DNA from: Galaxea fascicularis
Taxonomy: Eukaryota; Cnidaria; Anthozoa; Scleractinia; Euphylliidae
NCBI GenBank assembly: GCA_948470475.1
Contig: OX419347.1
Span: 5,190,143-5,254,142 of the forward strand
DNA: 64,000 nucleotides
Reading direction: 5' to 3'
Below the pieces are notes generated by a model. The model was not told the DNA's origin, did not search any database, and saw only the letters and a list, made by a program, of their open reading frames with translations. The translations under genes and the position numbers were made by a program. Of the stretch, positions 32,262 through 45,130 are shown one piece after another (position 1 is the first letter of the stretch; each line of letters opens with the position of its first letter).

Positions 32262-33905
32262 TATTCGATTACATAAATTATGGAAGTACGAGAATCCCAA
32301 ACTAAAAAAAACGACTATAATCAAAAATAAGAAGGAGGGAGGACTCAATATGGTAGATTTTACATTATTTGATAAAGCGCTAAAGATAGTTTGGGTAAAG
32401 CCCTTACGCGCCAACGAGGAGAGACCATGGAAAATTATTCCATTATCTTTGCTTTCCAATGTTGGTGGCAGTCTCCTTTTCCAATGTAACTACAACATTC
32501 AATATCTACCTCTAAATGAGAACCTACCAAAATTCTATCGAGATGTAATTTCCCACTGGCAGAAAATTGATAACACTAACCCAAAAACAAAAGGTGACGT
32601 GTTAAATAATATGGAATAATCAGTTTATTCGAGTAAACAAGTCATCTGTTTTCTTCCCTGGTTGGAAAAAAGTCGGTATTGAAAATCTCTCACGCCCTTT
32701 TGACTACAAAAGTAACACCTTGATGACTTTCACAACTTTCATGCAGAAATACAACGTCAAAGGGAATTTTCTACAGGTATTATAGTCTCCTATCTGCAAT
32801 ACCACAGGAGTGAAAAACTATGCTAAAACAGGAATGTCTTCTACCGTCAACTGAATGTGTTCCACTTGCAATTGAAAAACTCACATGCAAAATAATTTAC
32901 AATACTTTACTCAATCACCAGCATCTCCTCCCCTCCCCTCCCCCCCCCCAACTGCGGAGGAAAGACTTATTGAACATGGCTTTAGGCAAAAACTTCATGC
33001 TAGCCCACATTTAGAGCACATACAAAAGAAGACAATAAAGTACATTTACAGGACAATAGATCAGGACAATAGAGGAATACGGATTTACATATTTGGCTTA
33101 CCATGACATTCTTGCCTGGCTTTATCTTTCAAGAAAGACAAAAAATCTACTCACTTCCTTTTCGTGTTACAAATAAAGTAAAACTATCCGTGTTTCAATA
33201 TAAACATAATTCATAATATTCTCTTTACAAATAAAATTTCGCATAAGATGAAAAAGAAACAGCAACAAGATTGTCCTTATTGCCATGACATTGATCAAAC
33301 ACCACTTCATTTATTTGTTGAATGTGCTATTGCTAAATCGTTTTGGAATAAATTTGCAAAGTGGTACAAGGCCACATGTGGAAAAAACATTGCTTTGGAG
33401 CAAAACGAAATTATATGGCGTTTTAAGATACACATTGTCCAGTTTAACTCTAAATCACTTGATCATAATTGGGAAATATTTTCTTTACACTACCACTGTA
33501 CATAATGGAAAAAGACCCCAGTTCACAGATTTTAACCCTTGTAAATGATAAAATGGAGTTAGAAAAATACATTGCAATTATGACAAATAAACTGCATTCT
33601 TTTAATAAGAAATGGTCCAACTTTCAAAACAAATAATTATTGGAGGTGAGCCGTACTATCCATCTGTAATGTAATGATCAATTTGTAAGTAAGTAGCTGT
33701 ATTGTAGTATTAGTATTGTTCTCAATAGCGTACGTGTTGCTTTGTTAATATCATCATATTCAGTTGCAAGTAGCTGTATTCCTTTAAGTCATGTTAGTAC
33801 CGTCCTGTAAAGAAGTGCTTGTGAAAGTAGTGTAAGTATTGTGTAAGTGTAAATGTATGCATAATACTAGTACTGTAAGTAATGTAAGTGTTGAATGTTT
33901 GGAAA

Positions 33906-34225
33906 TAAAATTGTGGAGAAAAAAGTAAAATGTAAAATGCAAAACATAATAAGAATCGATGCAAAATGTAATAATAAGACTTGTAACGCGCATTTTAACA
34001 TGATGTAATGATCAAATACGCAATATCACTTGCTGAATAGATCAGAAGATTGACACTAGGGGTGATCACAGCCAGGGTTCATTACGTCCCTAGTGGTTCT
34101 TTAACATCCCACATAATCAATTATGAAGAGTGAGACAAGACCTCCAGCTTATTGTCCTAATCCGCGAAGACTACAAAGTCTAACCATTTATAGATGCCAT
34201 TGCAAAGGAAGCACTTTCTTCATTG
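33906..34225. other. Unassigned sequence after the LINE
   Basis: It includes a TCCCTAGTGGTTCTTTAACA and ACAAGACCTCCAGCTTATTG block that looks like a decayed dispersed repeat. Nothing coding is seen. Confidence 0.35.
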
Positions 34226-34320
34226 GGTTGTAACCCCTTCATACTCTCACAGTCTTCAACTCCAGAGATCATACATTTGAACCAAGCCCTGCATTGTTAT
34301 TGAAGGGTGTAGTGATTGGA
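34226..34320 (+). repeat. Dispersed repeat, inverted copy at 39240-39337
   Basis: GGGTTGTAACCCCTTCATAC, CTCACAGTCTTCAACTCCAG and TTATTGAAGGGTGT recur in reverse at 39240-39337. The two copies lie 5 kb apart. The family is unknown. Confidence 0.7.
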
Positions 34321-37300
34321 ATATATGGCAACAGTCATTTTGGACCTTGCAGACACCTCGCTAATATGGACAGCTGTTGAATCCCAGGCAAAAATTATAA
34401 ATTTTTTTTTAGACTTTTGACTGACAGAAACTTCCGTTATCACAAACTCTCAATCGCTTTTACAGACTTACCAACCAATGTCACAGTCTGACAGTGCAAA
34501 ATTTCTACCGTTCTAACCCTAGTCATAATGGACAACGAGCAGCATTTAGACAGCAGCTGAATTTATTTCTTCCATTTTAATATGGTTGTAGACACTCTTG
34601 AGAAGGCAACAGTGTCTTGAGCAAAACTAAAACTTCCGGTAAACTTGCATAGCCATCAGGAAGAAGTAGAGTACAAATGAGTAGCAAGATGTGTGTGGAG
34701 GGAGATAGAGTGAAATCACTTTTTCAAGTTACTTTCTTCGCACAGGGTATTAAACTAGTTATGAAAAGTGTAGGGGAGGGCCACAAGATTATGAATAGTA
34801 ATTTAACATACCACGCATTTATCATCTTCAAGGTAGCCAACTTAAGTTTGTCGTCTGAAGGCCACTTAAGGAATGCAACAATATTAATAACCATTTTTAA
34901 TGCTGTTAAGGAGGCTGGAAAGGGATTTTAGATGCACATGTCAGCTGAATGAATGAAATCTCAAAAAACCAGAAATAAAATCTGCAGAAAACATTTGTCT
35001 TTTGCTCGAAATTTTGCTTGGTGACCTATCTTGTTTTTTTGCATGCACATACCATTCACGATGGCACTTCAAATATAACAGTTTCAAGGAAAATTATCTA
35101 GTAGAATGCAAAATAGGAAAAAAATAGGAGGATTTCTTTGAGTTCTATCCTCTTAACACTCCCAACAGCAACTCTGTTCCACAACCCAACGCTTAAATAT
35201 TTAACAGGCACCATGGCATACATCCACAATTCATTGCCGTATAAACAAAAACAAGTGTTACCACCTGTGTTAACGAGCACAACTCATCCTACAACAATTA
35301 CCAGATTCCAAATTTCATTAGATACTTCACAAGATGATGATTTATTGGTCCTTTAAAACTGTGAGAATGATAAGCAACAATAATTTTTTTGACAAACCGA
35401 AACAATATCAAAGTTCACTGTCACCAAATGTATGTCTTCCTTACAATAAAAGCCAACCACGGCTTTTGAACTTCAACAATCAAAAGCACTGAGAAAGTCT
35501 GGGCACAAGTTTCAGAAGAAATCACTCTAAAGGCTTCAAACTGGTCTTTTTTTTTACATGAAGTTTCAGTTTTTTGTAGAGTTTATCAATTTTACTGGCA
35601 ATTTTATTTCAAATATTTCAAAATGTTTCTGTGTACCTAGTAAGACCCTAAAAAAAGGAAAAAATAGGAATTTCATGAAAAAATAGGAGAAAATAGGAGG
35701 CAGGCCACAAAATAGGAACTTGACACTCTGCATTCCTCCATGAAGGGACAAGTTGTCTCTCTTTCCAAAACCGTATGAGTGCATGGACTTTTGTTGTTTG
35801 ACCTGCTCTTGACAGGGGCAGCAAACTCACCTTTAATCAGCTATACAAATAAATCATACGTTTTGTCATCAAGGATCGGGATACCAGAAACATCTTGCAG
35901 GAAAATAACGATTGTTATGACAAAAACTGATCAGGACTAGCGTCTTAATGTTTCTTAGCTCACAGCCACATGACCATTAATTTTGGGCAGAGGACTTCAC
36001 AGAAATCTGTGTTTGTCTTAGATCGCTAATAACAACTGCCAAAAAATTTAAATGGTTTCCGGCCATGACAGATAAAAGCGCAAAATGCAAGTGTATAATT
36101 TCTGGAAAAACTAAATTTTTCAAATTTTGTTTGATTATTGTCACAGTTCCAGAGAAAACGTTTAACTGACTTTGTATTCAATAACTCTGCTTGACTGAAT
36201 TCAAGAGCACTACACATATTACTAAAAACACGACAAACACATCTGTTTTGGCGTAAGGGGGGGGTCACCACTCAATGATTGGCATGACATGTGACTTCCC
36301 TTGCATGACCATTTCAAGACCTCACTTCTATTGGCACTATGAGCTGCAACCTAGGTCCACACACTGCTGTGGCAGCACACTAAGGCCAGCACCACACCAA
36401 CTTAAGAAGAGTATTGGTAAGAGAAAACTAGTACAAGCGCTACGAGCTGTAACCTTGGCCAGCAACATGCTACTGCAGCATCACTATGAGCTGAAACCTT
36501 AGGCCAGCAACACTCAAACACCTAGTGCCTAGACAACCTATAGGGCCTCACCTATCTCCCCAGCAGAGCTGGATCGGACAAGACTGTTGACCAGTAGAAA
36601 AATAACAAATACAAAAAAAGGAACTTGCTTGGGGAAGTCGCTGCACAGATTTGACCAGGCAACAGTCTAGAGAAGTGTCTCCAAGTTTATTGAATAAGCA
36701 CAATGACCTCCTACAGGGAGATTGTCTAATGGGCGTGGGTGGGTGGGTCGTGGGTCGTGGGTCGTGTTTGTTTGAAGATAAAAAAAAGATATATATTTGC
36801 TCCCTCAGTGCTTGGTCCAAATTTGCAATTGCCCGCTCACGAATTAATTTCCCCGAACTCCTTTTATGAAACGTTGAACTGTCTCCCATTAACTATGAAC
36901 ATTTTTCCTCCTGATTTGGCAAACAATTTTGGTAAACCTTAACTTAAGTGTTCAAAAAATTATATGCTTAGCATTGCCGTGCGCGTTTGCCGGGAATGGA
37001 TGTACTAATTAAAATAGGAAAAGGGGGGTCCAAAAACCGCAAAACTGCATCTGGTCTTTTCCCGAATACCGAAACCGCACGTGCATGGAAAAGGTTGTAA
37101 TTGCAAACAACAGAGTTAAATTGTAAACTGATATAATACACTTGGTTCGCGCTTGCAAAACAACCGGGTACTGACCTGCCGTTCTAAAGAGTGTCATCAC
37201 CGTAGACACTTTTTTTCACCGAAAACCGCGACCGAAAGGTTGTAATAACCTGCAAACTGCTTAGTGTTTTGAAACCGCAATACAGCTGGTTAAAATAAAA

Positions 37301-37740
37301 ATTACCGCAAAACTGCACCAAAGAATAACGCAAAACCGCATCACCGCAAACCCTTACGTCCCCCTCAAATAGAAAACTGTGTTGAACTCACTTGTTTGTT
37401 CCGGAACTTGCGCCCATGGAATAATGGAACTCACGTTACCCCACAACTTCGATATATAACGGCGGATATATGGCTTTTTGTCGGCATTTCAAGGAAAAGA
37501 AAAATTGATCAACTTTTGGGAAAAAGCTGTGTCATGGCTGCAACCGAACTTTTTAGTAATTTTCTAGCAAACATCTCATGGGATTTGTCTTCATGTTTGG
37601 TCATGATTTATTGATTTCATGAAAGCTGAGGATCAGCCGTCCGCCTTGTAGCGACCTTGGTAGCGTGGGAATGCTCAAGTATGATTGGTTAAAAATAGCT
37701 GAAATGCACATGTTTGCCAAAAGCCTTGCAGTAGCAGACT
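34321..37740. other. Long stretch without a supported gene
   Basis: Local low-complexity is present: AAAATAGGA repeats (35105-35130, 35645-35705) and GTGGGTCGTGGGTC near 36740-36765, with a related inverted phrase near 38090-38125. Between 36300 and 36510, ACTATGAGCTG and CAGCAACA phrases recur, a degenerate local repeat. Open frames have no splice context or recognisable motif. Confidence 0.4.
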
Positions 37741-37745
37741 TCGTC

Positions 37746-37929
37746 ATGGCGGATACGCTGGTGAGTTGGACATTCTTAAATCAGAATTGTTGATAAAAGT
37801 TAATGTACATGGGAAACCAGTTAATTGTAATCGAATTCCATCGTCGTCTGTTTGCAGGAAGGAAATCCACTGCTGCTGCTGTGCAAAGCAGCCGGCTCAA
37901 TGGATATTGAACGAGAGGATGGCCACGAG
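37746..37929 (+). CDS. Candidate first two exons of a host gene (MADTL...)
   Basis: ATG at 37746 gives MADTL, then a donor (gtgagt) at 37761. An acceptor (tttgcag) precedes 37858, and exon 2 (37858-37929, 24 codons, phase 0) reads EGNPLLLLCKAAGSM then DIEREDGHE, followed by gtatat. The preceding 100 bp has TGATTGGTTAA (a CCAAT-type box on the reverse strand). Start, donor, acceptor and phase agree, which is unlikely in random AT-rich DNA. Downstream exons were not found within the next few kb, and the family is not recognised. Confidence 0.4.
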
Positions 37930-38389
37930 GTATATTTGTTTCTTTTTACATGCTAAGTGCAGTTGTATTCCATTATCCCGGTAGTATTAGTAACGTTTAA
38001 CTCGTATTCAAGTATTAAAATGTAAACCACTGACGGATTGTTAATGTAACATCTTTGGCATAAAAGTATGTATACATGACGTGCAGAGGGATCTCGGACC
38101 CACGACCCACCCACCCATGCGATTTAGCCTCACCCCCTACAGGGAGGGAGGGAGGGTAAATTCACAAGATTGGCTTTGCAGTGAGTAGTACAACTACCAG
38201 AAATGTGACTTGAACCGTGTACATTACATTTATATAAAAACGAGCTTCATAATTTACTTCTATTGGTACTAGAACAATGCGATGACTACACAGACACAGA
38301 CCAAATTATATTTGTTTTAAAAAAAAGCAATCACACGAAACGCTGGCTATGAACATGCCCACACACTGCGTTCTATTGCTTGGGATTTA

Positions 38390-38562
38390 GAAAAAAATGA
38401 GCAACTATATAATGGGAAAAATTATGTAGTAGTGGTATTGTACACAGTTGACCCGCCTAGATTAGATTTGCTATTTGCGGGTCAACTGTAAAAAAGATAA
38501 GATTTGTAATGTTATATGTGACAATAAAAGTTCAAGTTCAAGTTCAAAGTTCAAGTTCAAGA
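38390..38562 (+). repeat. LINE-like 3' tail with (GTTCAA)n
   Basis: A short frame (WDLEKNEQLYNGKN) precedes ATGTGACAATAAAAGTTCAA and then a GTTCAA microsatellite. That is the usual 3' terminus of a target-primed retroelement. Too little remains to assign a clade. Confidence 0.45.
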
Positions 38563-39461
38563 CAGTGTTCAAAGCCTAAGCCAAGTGAGAAAGCTGTACC
38601 ATAGAGAGCTAGGTACAAGATAAGAACTGAGACAAGAATCAAGATAATTATTTACAAATTAAACCACTCAGAAAGGCTGGAATGTACTGCAATGAGACAG
38701 TTATGAAATGGCACAATGGGTCCATAGATTACAACCGACAACAAAGAGTTTAACATACAATAATGAACTGATTCATTACAGTAACAATCTTAAAGCCCCA
38801 CAGAGCAATGAATGTCAAGCTCCATTAATTGCGTTTTACATTTTTGCTGTAAAACTTTCAAAATCCTTTTAAGTTTCTAATTCACTTTTTCATCAATTGT
38901 TTAATTTTTGCATTTTGAGGCGAACACAACTTGAATTTCTAGACTTGGTTGCTTATAATACTTCTCCAAAGGGCGATGAAACCATCCAATAGGTTTGTTT
39001 TCATGGTGAGTGTTTATCGCCGTGATAAATGTTTCATTTGCAGTCACATTTCCTGAATTTGTGATTTTCCACCTACATGTAAATTCTGGCGTCTGTAGCT
39101 TTGTACACCTGAACAGAAAGTTAAACTAGCTACTGTATTGCGACCGGTATTACTTTAAAAAAATTCTTACCCTCAGGTAAAAACAAAATGTATGATTCGG
39201 GTTCAATGCTATGTGTTACCATGCGAAATGACTGTTCCCATCACCACACCCTTCAATAACAACACAGTGCTTGGTTCAAACGTATTATCTCTGGAGTTGA
39301 AGACTGTGAGAGTATGAAGGGGTTACAACCCCACGTACCACCTGATTCCGTCTGATTGCGCCTATACACCAAATTGAACCAAATAATAGAATCTACCTAC
39401 ATTAGGATAACGTTGGCCGAGTCATAACACTGATTTTGAGATATTGTACATGTCGTTCAAG

Positions 39462-39545
39462 AGTTATTACATTTTGCGTTATTACAATGTGTTAGAAAAG
39501 TTATTACATTTTGCATCAATGTTATTACATTTTGCGTTAATGGCG
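39462..39545 (+). repeat. Short tandem repeat, TTATTACATTTTGCG
   Basis: Four imperfect units of TTATTACATTTTGCGTT-type sequence lie here. Non-coding. Confidence 0.7.
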
Positions 39546-39794
39546 TAACACAGACCTCTAAAAAACATGCTGAATCGATGTTTTCAACATGTACGTGACA
39601 TGCTTGTGAGCAGACAACTTTATGTCACACATTGTGAAAAAATCTAAAATTCAAACTGCTCTATTTTCAAAACAAAGCACACTACCGAGCTGAAAACATG
39701 CAAGAAGATACATTTCTGAAATGTCTTTTACATGATGAAACTAAAAATGGAAACGTCTCTTTACTTTTGAATTTTAGCTTTTTATGATGTCACA

Positions 39795-39995
39795 TGCAGG
39801 GTTTGAGCAGTGGTGAGAGCGCTCGCCTTCCACCAATGTGTCCCAGGTTCGATTCCTGCACTCGGTGTCATAAGTAGGCTGAGTTTGTTGGTTCTCTACT
39901 CTGCTCTGAGAGGTTTTTCTCCGAGTACTACGGTTTTCCCCTCTCTTCAAAAACCAATATTTTGATTTGATTTAGAGTTTATTTGATTTTGAGGG
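39795..39995 (+). mobile_element. tRNA-headed SINE with conserved body
   Basis: The head GTGGTGAGAGCGCTCGCCTT and the B box GGTTCGATTCC are tRNA-like. The body GAGTTTGTTGGTTCTCTACT, GCTCTGAGAGGTTTTTCTCC, TACTACGGTTTTCCCCTCTC is a conserved non-tRNA module seen in cnidarian SINEs. A head-only inverted relative lies at 53335-53455. Confidence 0.8.
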
Positions 39996-40839
39996 CCACA
40001 GAGTGTCTTAGGACTACTGTTAAGTGTTCCACCCTCTTTAACTCTTTTCTATCTGGTTAAAAAATGACAAATTTGACATTATTACATGTTTAATTTTTTT
40101 TCTCCGCAGATATTTACAGCAACGTGGAATAAAATATCTCATTTGAAAGTGTATAAAATGGGCTTTTTGGAAAAAAATATATCTTATCATGAAAGCCCAG
40201 AATATTTCAGAAAAAAATTCTGAAAGAGACAAATTAGCATAATTTATGCATCACTTTTGAGAAAAAATGAATATTTCCCTAAAGGGTTGTAATATGGTCC
40301 TAAGGTGTCGAAAGATGAAATGAAGCTTATTCTGTAAGCAAAATAAGCCAGAATTATTTTGACATTTTTTTTGACCCCCCTCTGACCCCTCTCTGTCCCC
40401 ATAGCAACATAATCACAATCTGTCAACACCTCTATTGAGTTACGAGTCTGTAATGAAATAACACGTCGTTTGACCTAAAATCACTCCGAAAGAACCTTTG
40501 AGCCCTCAAATGTGAATTTACGGATACAATTCATGAAATTGGCGAGGATTCAAACGTATAAAAGCAACGCGAAGAGTATTTCCTCGCATTACAAGATGAT
40601 ATTTCGTAGCGCTTGAAACCACGCGGTCGAAACTAAATCGCATCGCATACCTTGAATTTCGCCCTCGCATTCCAGTTCTTGGTCTGGTTCGCTTTCCTTA
40701 TCCTTCTTCATCCCCAAGCGATCTTTTTCCCTTTCAAGTATCATTTCTAAAACCATTTTAGTCGACAAATTCACCATTCGAAATCTCTTCGCCGACGAAA
40801 GCCATTTCTCGCAGTGAAGTGAAAAAAAACACAGAAGAT

Positions 40840-41400
40840 TCGTTATGTAAGCTGATTTGACGTATCCTACGCAAATTCGCACAGGAACTGGGTAAATCTC
40901 TTAACTTCCTGTGTGCCAAATTTGGCGAAGATCGGAAATAACGCGATTTTTCGCAGAATTTTTTTTCTTGTGGGTCTCTCGCGACCCATAAAAAGAGGAT
41001 CGGTCGGGAATGGGCCGACACAAAAAAATCATTATTTTTTAGCTGATTTGACGTATGCTAGGCAAATTCACACAGGAAGCGGGTAAATCTCTCAACTTCG
41101 TGTGTACCAAATTTGGCGAAAATCGGAAATAACACGATTTTTTGCGGAATTTTTTTTTCTTATGGGTCTCTCACGACCCATAGCAAAAGGGACGGACGAC
41201 AATGGGCCAACACAAATAAATTCGTCTTATAAGCTGACTTGACGTATCCTACGCAAATTTGCACAGGAACTGGGTAAATTTCTCAACTTTGTGTTTACCA
41301 AATTTGGAGAAAATCGGAAAAAACACGATTTTTTGCGGATTTTTTTTTCGTATGGGACGTTTTCGTCCCATAGAGCAGGGGGTGGACGGAAATGAGTTTT
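40840..41400. repeat. Three ~190-bp tandem copies
   Basis: Units begin near 40851, 41040 and 41230 with AGCTGATTTGACGTATCCTA and share AAATTTGGCGAAAATCGGAA and CGATTTTTTGCGGA. The internal phrase ATGGGTCTCTCACGACCCAT is a small palindrome that differs between copies (GGGACGTTTTCGTCCC in the third) while staying self-complementary. No coding frame is shared. Confidence 0.85.
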
Positions 41401-41406
41401 AAAGAA

Positions 41407-41430
41407 AGCCTATTATTATTATTATTATTA
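41407..41430. repeat. (TTA)n microsatellite
   Basis: About seven TTA/ATT trinucleotides. Confidence 0.9.
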
Positions 41431-41516
41431 CATGCAAACCAAGAATAGTGCATTTATACCATGAGCACATCCACTACTTGCTCATGGCACTTCACAAATA
41501 CTAAGAAAACAATCCA

Positions 41517-44113
41517 TTGGACAGTTTTGAAAATGGAAAGACTCCTGGTAATGACGGTATACCTGCCGAGTTTTACAAAACGTTTTGGAGCTCTGTAGGT
41601 GAGCTAATGACTGATGCTTTTAATTGCTCTTTCAACTCAGGAGAAATGTCAAATAATTCACAAAAAGAGGCAATTATCACATTAATTGATAAAAAAAGGT
41701 AAAGATCGAATGTATTTGGAAAACTGGAGACTGATTTCATTAGTCAATGTTGACTCCAAGCTTGCTTCTAAGGTCATTGCCAACAGAATAAAAACCATTC
41801 TTCCTCAAATAATTCACCATAACCAATCCGGCTTTATCAAGGGTAGATTTATTGGAGAGGTGGCTTGCTCAATCCTCAACATTATCGACTACCCTGAATC
41901 GTTCAAATTACCTGGTATTCTACTGTTTATAAATTTTGAAAAACCTTTGACTCTATTGAATGGGGTTTTCTATTTCAATCACAAGAGGCCTTTAATTTTG
42001 GTCCGGCCCTGGTAAGATGGATTAAATCTTTTTATTATATAAGCACCAGTGAAATACCAAGTGAGCTTTCCCACGAAAAGTTCATATCTTCACACGTGAA
42101 GAGATCACCGTCATTATGGTTACATAATAAATCGCACCTTTGTTGTTTACAACTGGCTTTCCTCGGAATCTAGAATTCTAAGGGCCATCATTTTAGACTT
42201 AATCATATTGCAATAAAAATGAATTTGGTTTTCGTCCATGCTTTAAGGCCGTGTACTTCTTCCATGTTTAGTAACAACACGTTCTACTTTAAGACCATTG
42301 AAAATATTAAAGTGAAATGGTTTGGTATTTCACTGGCGTTTATAAAATAAACAGAATATTACATGGCTGCCTATAGACACGCGCGGGCATGTAATCTATA
42401 ACATCTATCTATAGCAATCTCTCGAGTTGTGTCATAAACAATGGTTTTTTTCCCAAGCCTTTTAAGTTAGAAAGAGGAGTAAGGCAAGACTATCCTTTGT
42501 CACCCTATCTATTTGTTGTGGCAATTGAAATTTTGGCTATATCTCTTCGGACAAATAAGCATGTTAAAGGCATAAAAATCAGCAATGACAAAATTAAAAC
42601 ACTGCTATATGCTGATGATATGACTGCCACATTGACGAACACCTCCTCTTTAGAAATAGTCATTCAAAGCCTGAACAATTTTGAAAATTGCTCTGGCTTA
42701 AAAATGAATGTTTCAAAAACTAAAGCGATGTGGATTGGGGCAAATAAGAATTCATTAGAGAAACCTTTGGGCTTTGAGTGGTGTACTGGAGTTAAAACGT
42801 TAGGAATTCATTTCTCGTGTGACCAAGGAGAGGTCAAAAAACAAAACTTTCATGAAAGATTAAGTGACATTCAAAAAACAATCAACCTATGGGGATTGAG
42901 GGGTTTATCCTTAAGGGGTTTGGCAAAGTGACCATTATAAAATCGTTCCTTATACCAAGGCTTTTATATGTTTCTACAATATTGGTAACCCCACAAGAAA
43001 TCATTAAACTAATGGAGAGGATGATATACAAATTTTTGTGGAAAGGTCCAGATAAAGTGACTAGTCATTAACTCGCTGAAGAACAGTGGCCTGAATCTTA
43101 CAGATCTTGAAACCCAAATTAAAGCCATAAGGCTGTCCTGGATTCCACGGATTCTTGATGAGCGGGTAGGTCCATGGAAGTCATATTTTATATTTCATTT
43201 GAAAAAATATGGAGGGACTCTGCTCTTAAAATGTAATTATGATACATGTATAAGGGATCTCAATTTAAGTTTAAATGGTTTTTATCAGCAGCTACTTGAC
43301 TGGTGGGCAGATTTTAGAAATGTTTTTTTTTCTGACATTAATTATGCCCGCCATGTAATTTGGAATAACAAAAAGATAAGAATTGACAACAAATCTGTTT
43401 TTAAAAAAAAAAATATGCAGACTGTGGAATTTTTTATTTAAATGGTCTATTATTTAGTTTGGATAATGTACGCTCTTTTGAATACCTAAAGAATACGGAG
43501 CTTGATTCCAACTTTTTGACATGGTCTGTGTTACGGTTGTCTGTGCCTAAGGATATGCTATCTTCTTTCCCACTGGTGGAATTTGATTCTATGACTTTCA
43601 AATATAATAATACAGAATTCAATACGTACTCAGTGAAATCAAAACAGTTCTACTCCCTGCTGATTGCCAATAAAGCTAACTATACGAATAGATTCAAAAC
43701 TCTGTCAGCCAATCTGAAATTTTCAGACTCTTTGCAGGAAGAGTTCTCGATCCCTTACATATGTCTGGTCCTTTCAGTATAAATTGTTAAATAACATCTT
43801 GTTTACAAATACCAAATTATTTAAAATTGGGTTAATTGAGTCAGAGAGGTGTTCTTTCTGCGCAATTTACAAAGAAGACTTATACCATCTCTTTTATGGC
43901 TGCTCCTATGCGCGTGCCTTTTGGAACAGATTTTGCAATTGGTGGTCTAACTTTCGGAGTGAAAATTTGAGCCGATCTTTAAAAGATGTTATAGTTGGCT
44001 TTTCAAATAGAAATGACTTACTTAATTATCTGATAATTCTAGGGAAACTATGTATATGGGAGAGTAGAAGAAACAATCAATCCCAACATTTAATTCGTTT
44101 CTACACAAAGTAG
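41517..44113 (+). pseudogene. LINE ORF2 remnant (RT and zinc knuckle)
   Basis: It is made of at least six open pieces, 41517-41702, 41686-42015, 42475-42931, 42889-43071, 43199-43782 and 43784-44113, whose order matches an L1-type ORF2 from RT block 0 to the C-terminus. The frame changes and the internal insertion rule out a functional product. The sequence is diverged from the LINE at 27.8-33.9 kb, so the two are separate families or old copies. Confidence 0.85.
42046..42336. mobile_element. MITE inserted in the second LINE (CCAGTGAAATACCAA ends)
   Basis: CCAGTGAAATACCAA on the left and TTTGGTATTTCACTGG on the right are terminal inverts. LINE coding resumes only at about 42416 (NLSSCVINNGFF), so about 80 further bases (42337-42415) also belong to inserted or duplicated sequence. 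TATAAGC before and CTATAGC after may be an imperfect target duplication. Confidence 0.75.
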
Positions 44114-44819
44114 AAGCTAAGAAGGAGAGTGAAAGGCTTATTGCCTTAAAGAATAAGAAGCTTCACGATTTTGGGAAAAGATGGGAACTCTTATTATTAT
44201 AATAACCGTCATTGTTATAATAACCTTTGTTGTGATACTGCGTGGAGGAAATATGTGGATGGCTCAAATTTAATTTGAAGTATCTGCACTGTGTCTGTGA
44301 TGTGTTGTGCTGTCAACCTCTCAAAATATATATATATATCATAACTTAAGATTAAATTGTAATAGGGGTAGCATTGTAAGTAATGTAAACATTGTTAGTA
44401 TCGTAACTACTGTAAGTGATGTACGCAGTGTTAGCAATGTACTGTTGTATGTTTTGATTGATAATAAAAAAAAAGAAGAAAACAATCCAAAACTAATACC
44501 CTAAATATTAAACTAACACATCCAACTTTACGCTAATAAAGCAAAGAATTACGGTTTACGGTTAAGGTTCCTCTTAAAATTATTAATGTGCTGGAATTTT
44601 GTATATTAAAAGATGTGTTCAAAATCCTTGGGGAACTCTCAGCAAAAGCCCCGTTCACATAGGTTTTAATTCTAGACAACAGTTGTATCGGCAAGTGATG
44701 AGGGTTCAAGCGTTAAGTCCTTTTTCATTCACAGTTGAGCAGAAGATCTGCCATATTGAGGACAGAGATCATTGAGAACTTTATAGACAAAAAGAAGACG
44801 CTCAAACACAATACAATAA

Positions 44820-45130
44820 GACTCTACGGTAGTGCTGTTGCTACCACCTGAGCTAACAAGCCATTGAACCGGAGTAAGTTATTTTGAGGGTTCATAATAA
44901 ACTGGCGATCAGTGAAATCATAAATTATTAGAACTACGGATTAAAGAATGAACATGAAAGGGATCCTTGCAGTTAAAAATGCTACTTGAGCAGCAGTGAA
45001 AATAACGCCTGAATAAATTTAGGCTTGTGTGGGATTCAAGTGCCCTGACCTCTGTGATCTGGTGCAGTGCTCTACCAACTGAGCTAACAAGCCAAATGAA
45101 AGCTGGTCATTTTGTGGGTTTGTTGTCTAT
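44820..45130 (-). mobile_element. Two SINE pieces, minus strand
   Basis: In reverse, 45005-45115 contains GCTTGTTAGCTCAGTTGGTA (A box) and a B-box-like stretch. Its 3' body runs back to about 44945 (GCAAGGATCCCTTTCATGTT). A second tRNA-like head fragment (GGCTTGTTAGCTCAGG) lies at 44845-44865. Confidence 0.7.

Larger units (their letters stand above)
27829..33905 (+). mobile_element. L1-like LINE, 5'-truncated, broken by nested insertions
   Basis: Coding remnants occur at 27829-28321, 28875-28943 and 31040 to about 33560. The left part matches the linker between endonuclease and RT of L1/Tx1 ORF2 (PGFWKFNNSLL.., LFWEMIKMEIR). The central part is RT. The right part carries the C-terminal zinc-knuckle CPYCHDIDQ...HLFVEC...FWNKF. 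The 3' UTR ends in GTAAGT-rich repeats near 33800-33910. It has several stops and frameshifts, and the RT active site reads CADD in place of YADD, so it is dead. Two transposons split it (28326-28870 and 28944-31039). Confidence 0.88.
41500..44490 (+). mobile_element. Second L1-like LINE, decayed
   Basis: RT blocks appear in order but in shifting frames: GKTPGNDGIPAEFYK (41517 on), YLENWRLISLVN (41700 on), NQSGFIKGRFIGE, then GVRQDYPLSPYLFV (42475 on) and LLYADDMTATL with an intact YADD. The palm motif A region is frameshifted (INFEKP). The C-terminal knuckle CSFCAIYKEDLYHLFYGC (43855 on) matches the first LINE. The 3' end has GTAAGTAATGTAA-type repeats and an A-rich tail near 44465-44485. 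An insertion interrupts RT at about 42045-42415. Confidence 0.87.
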
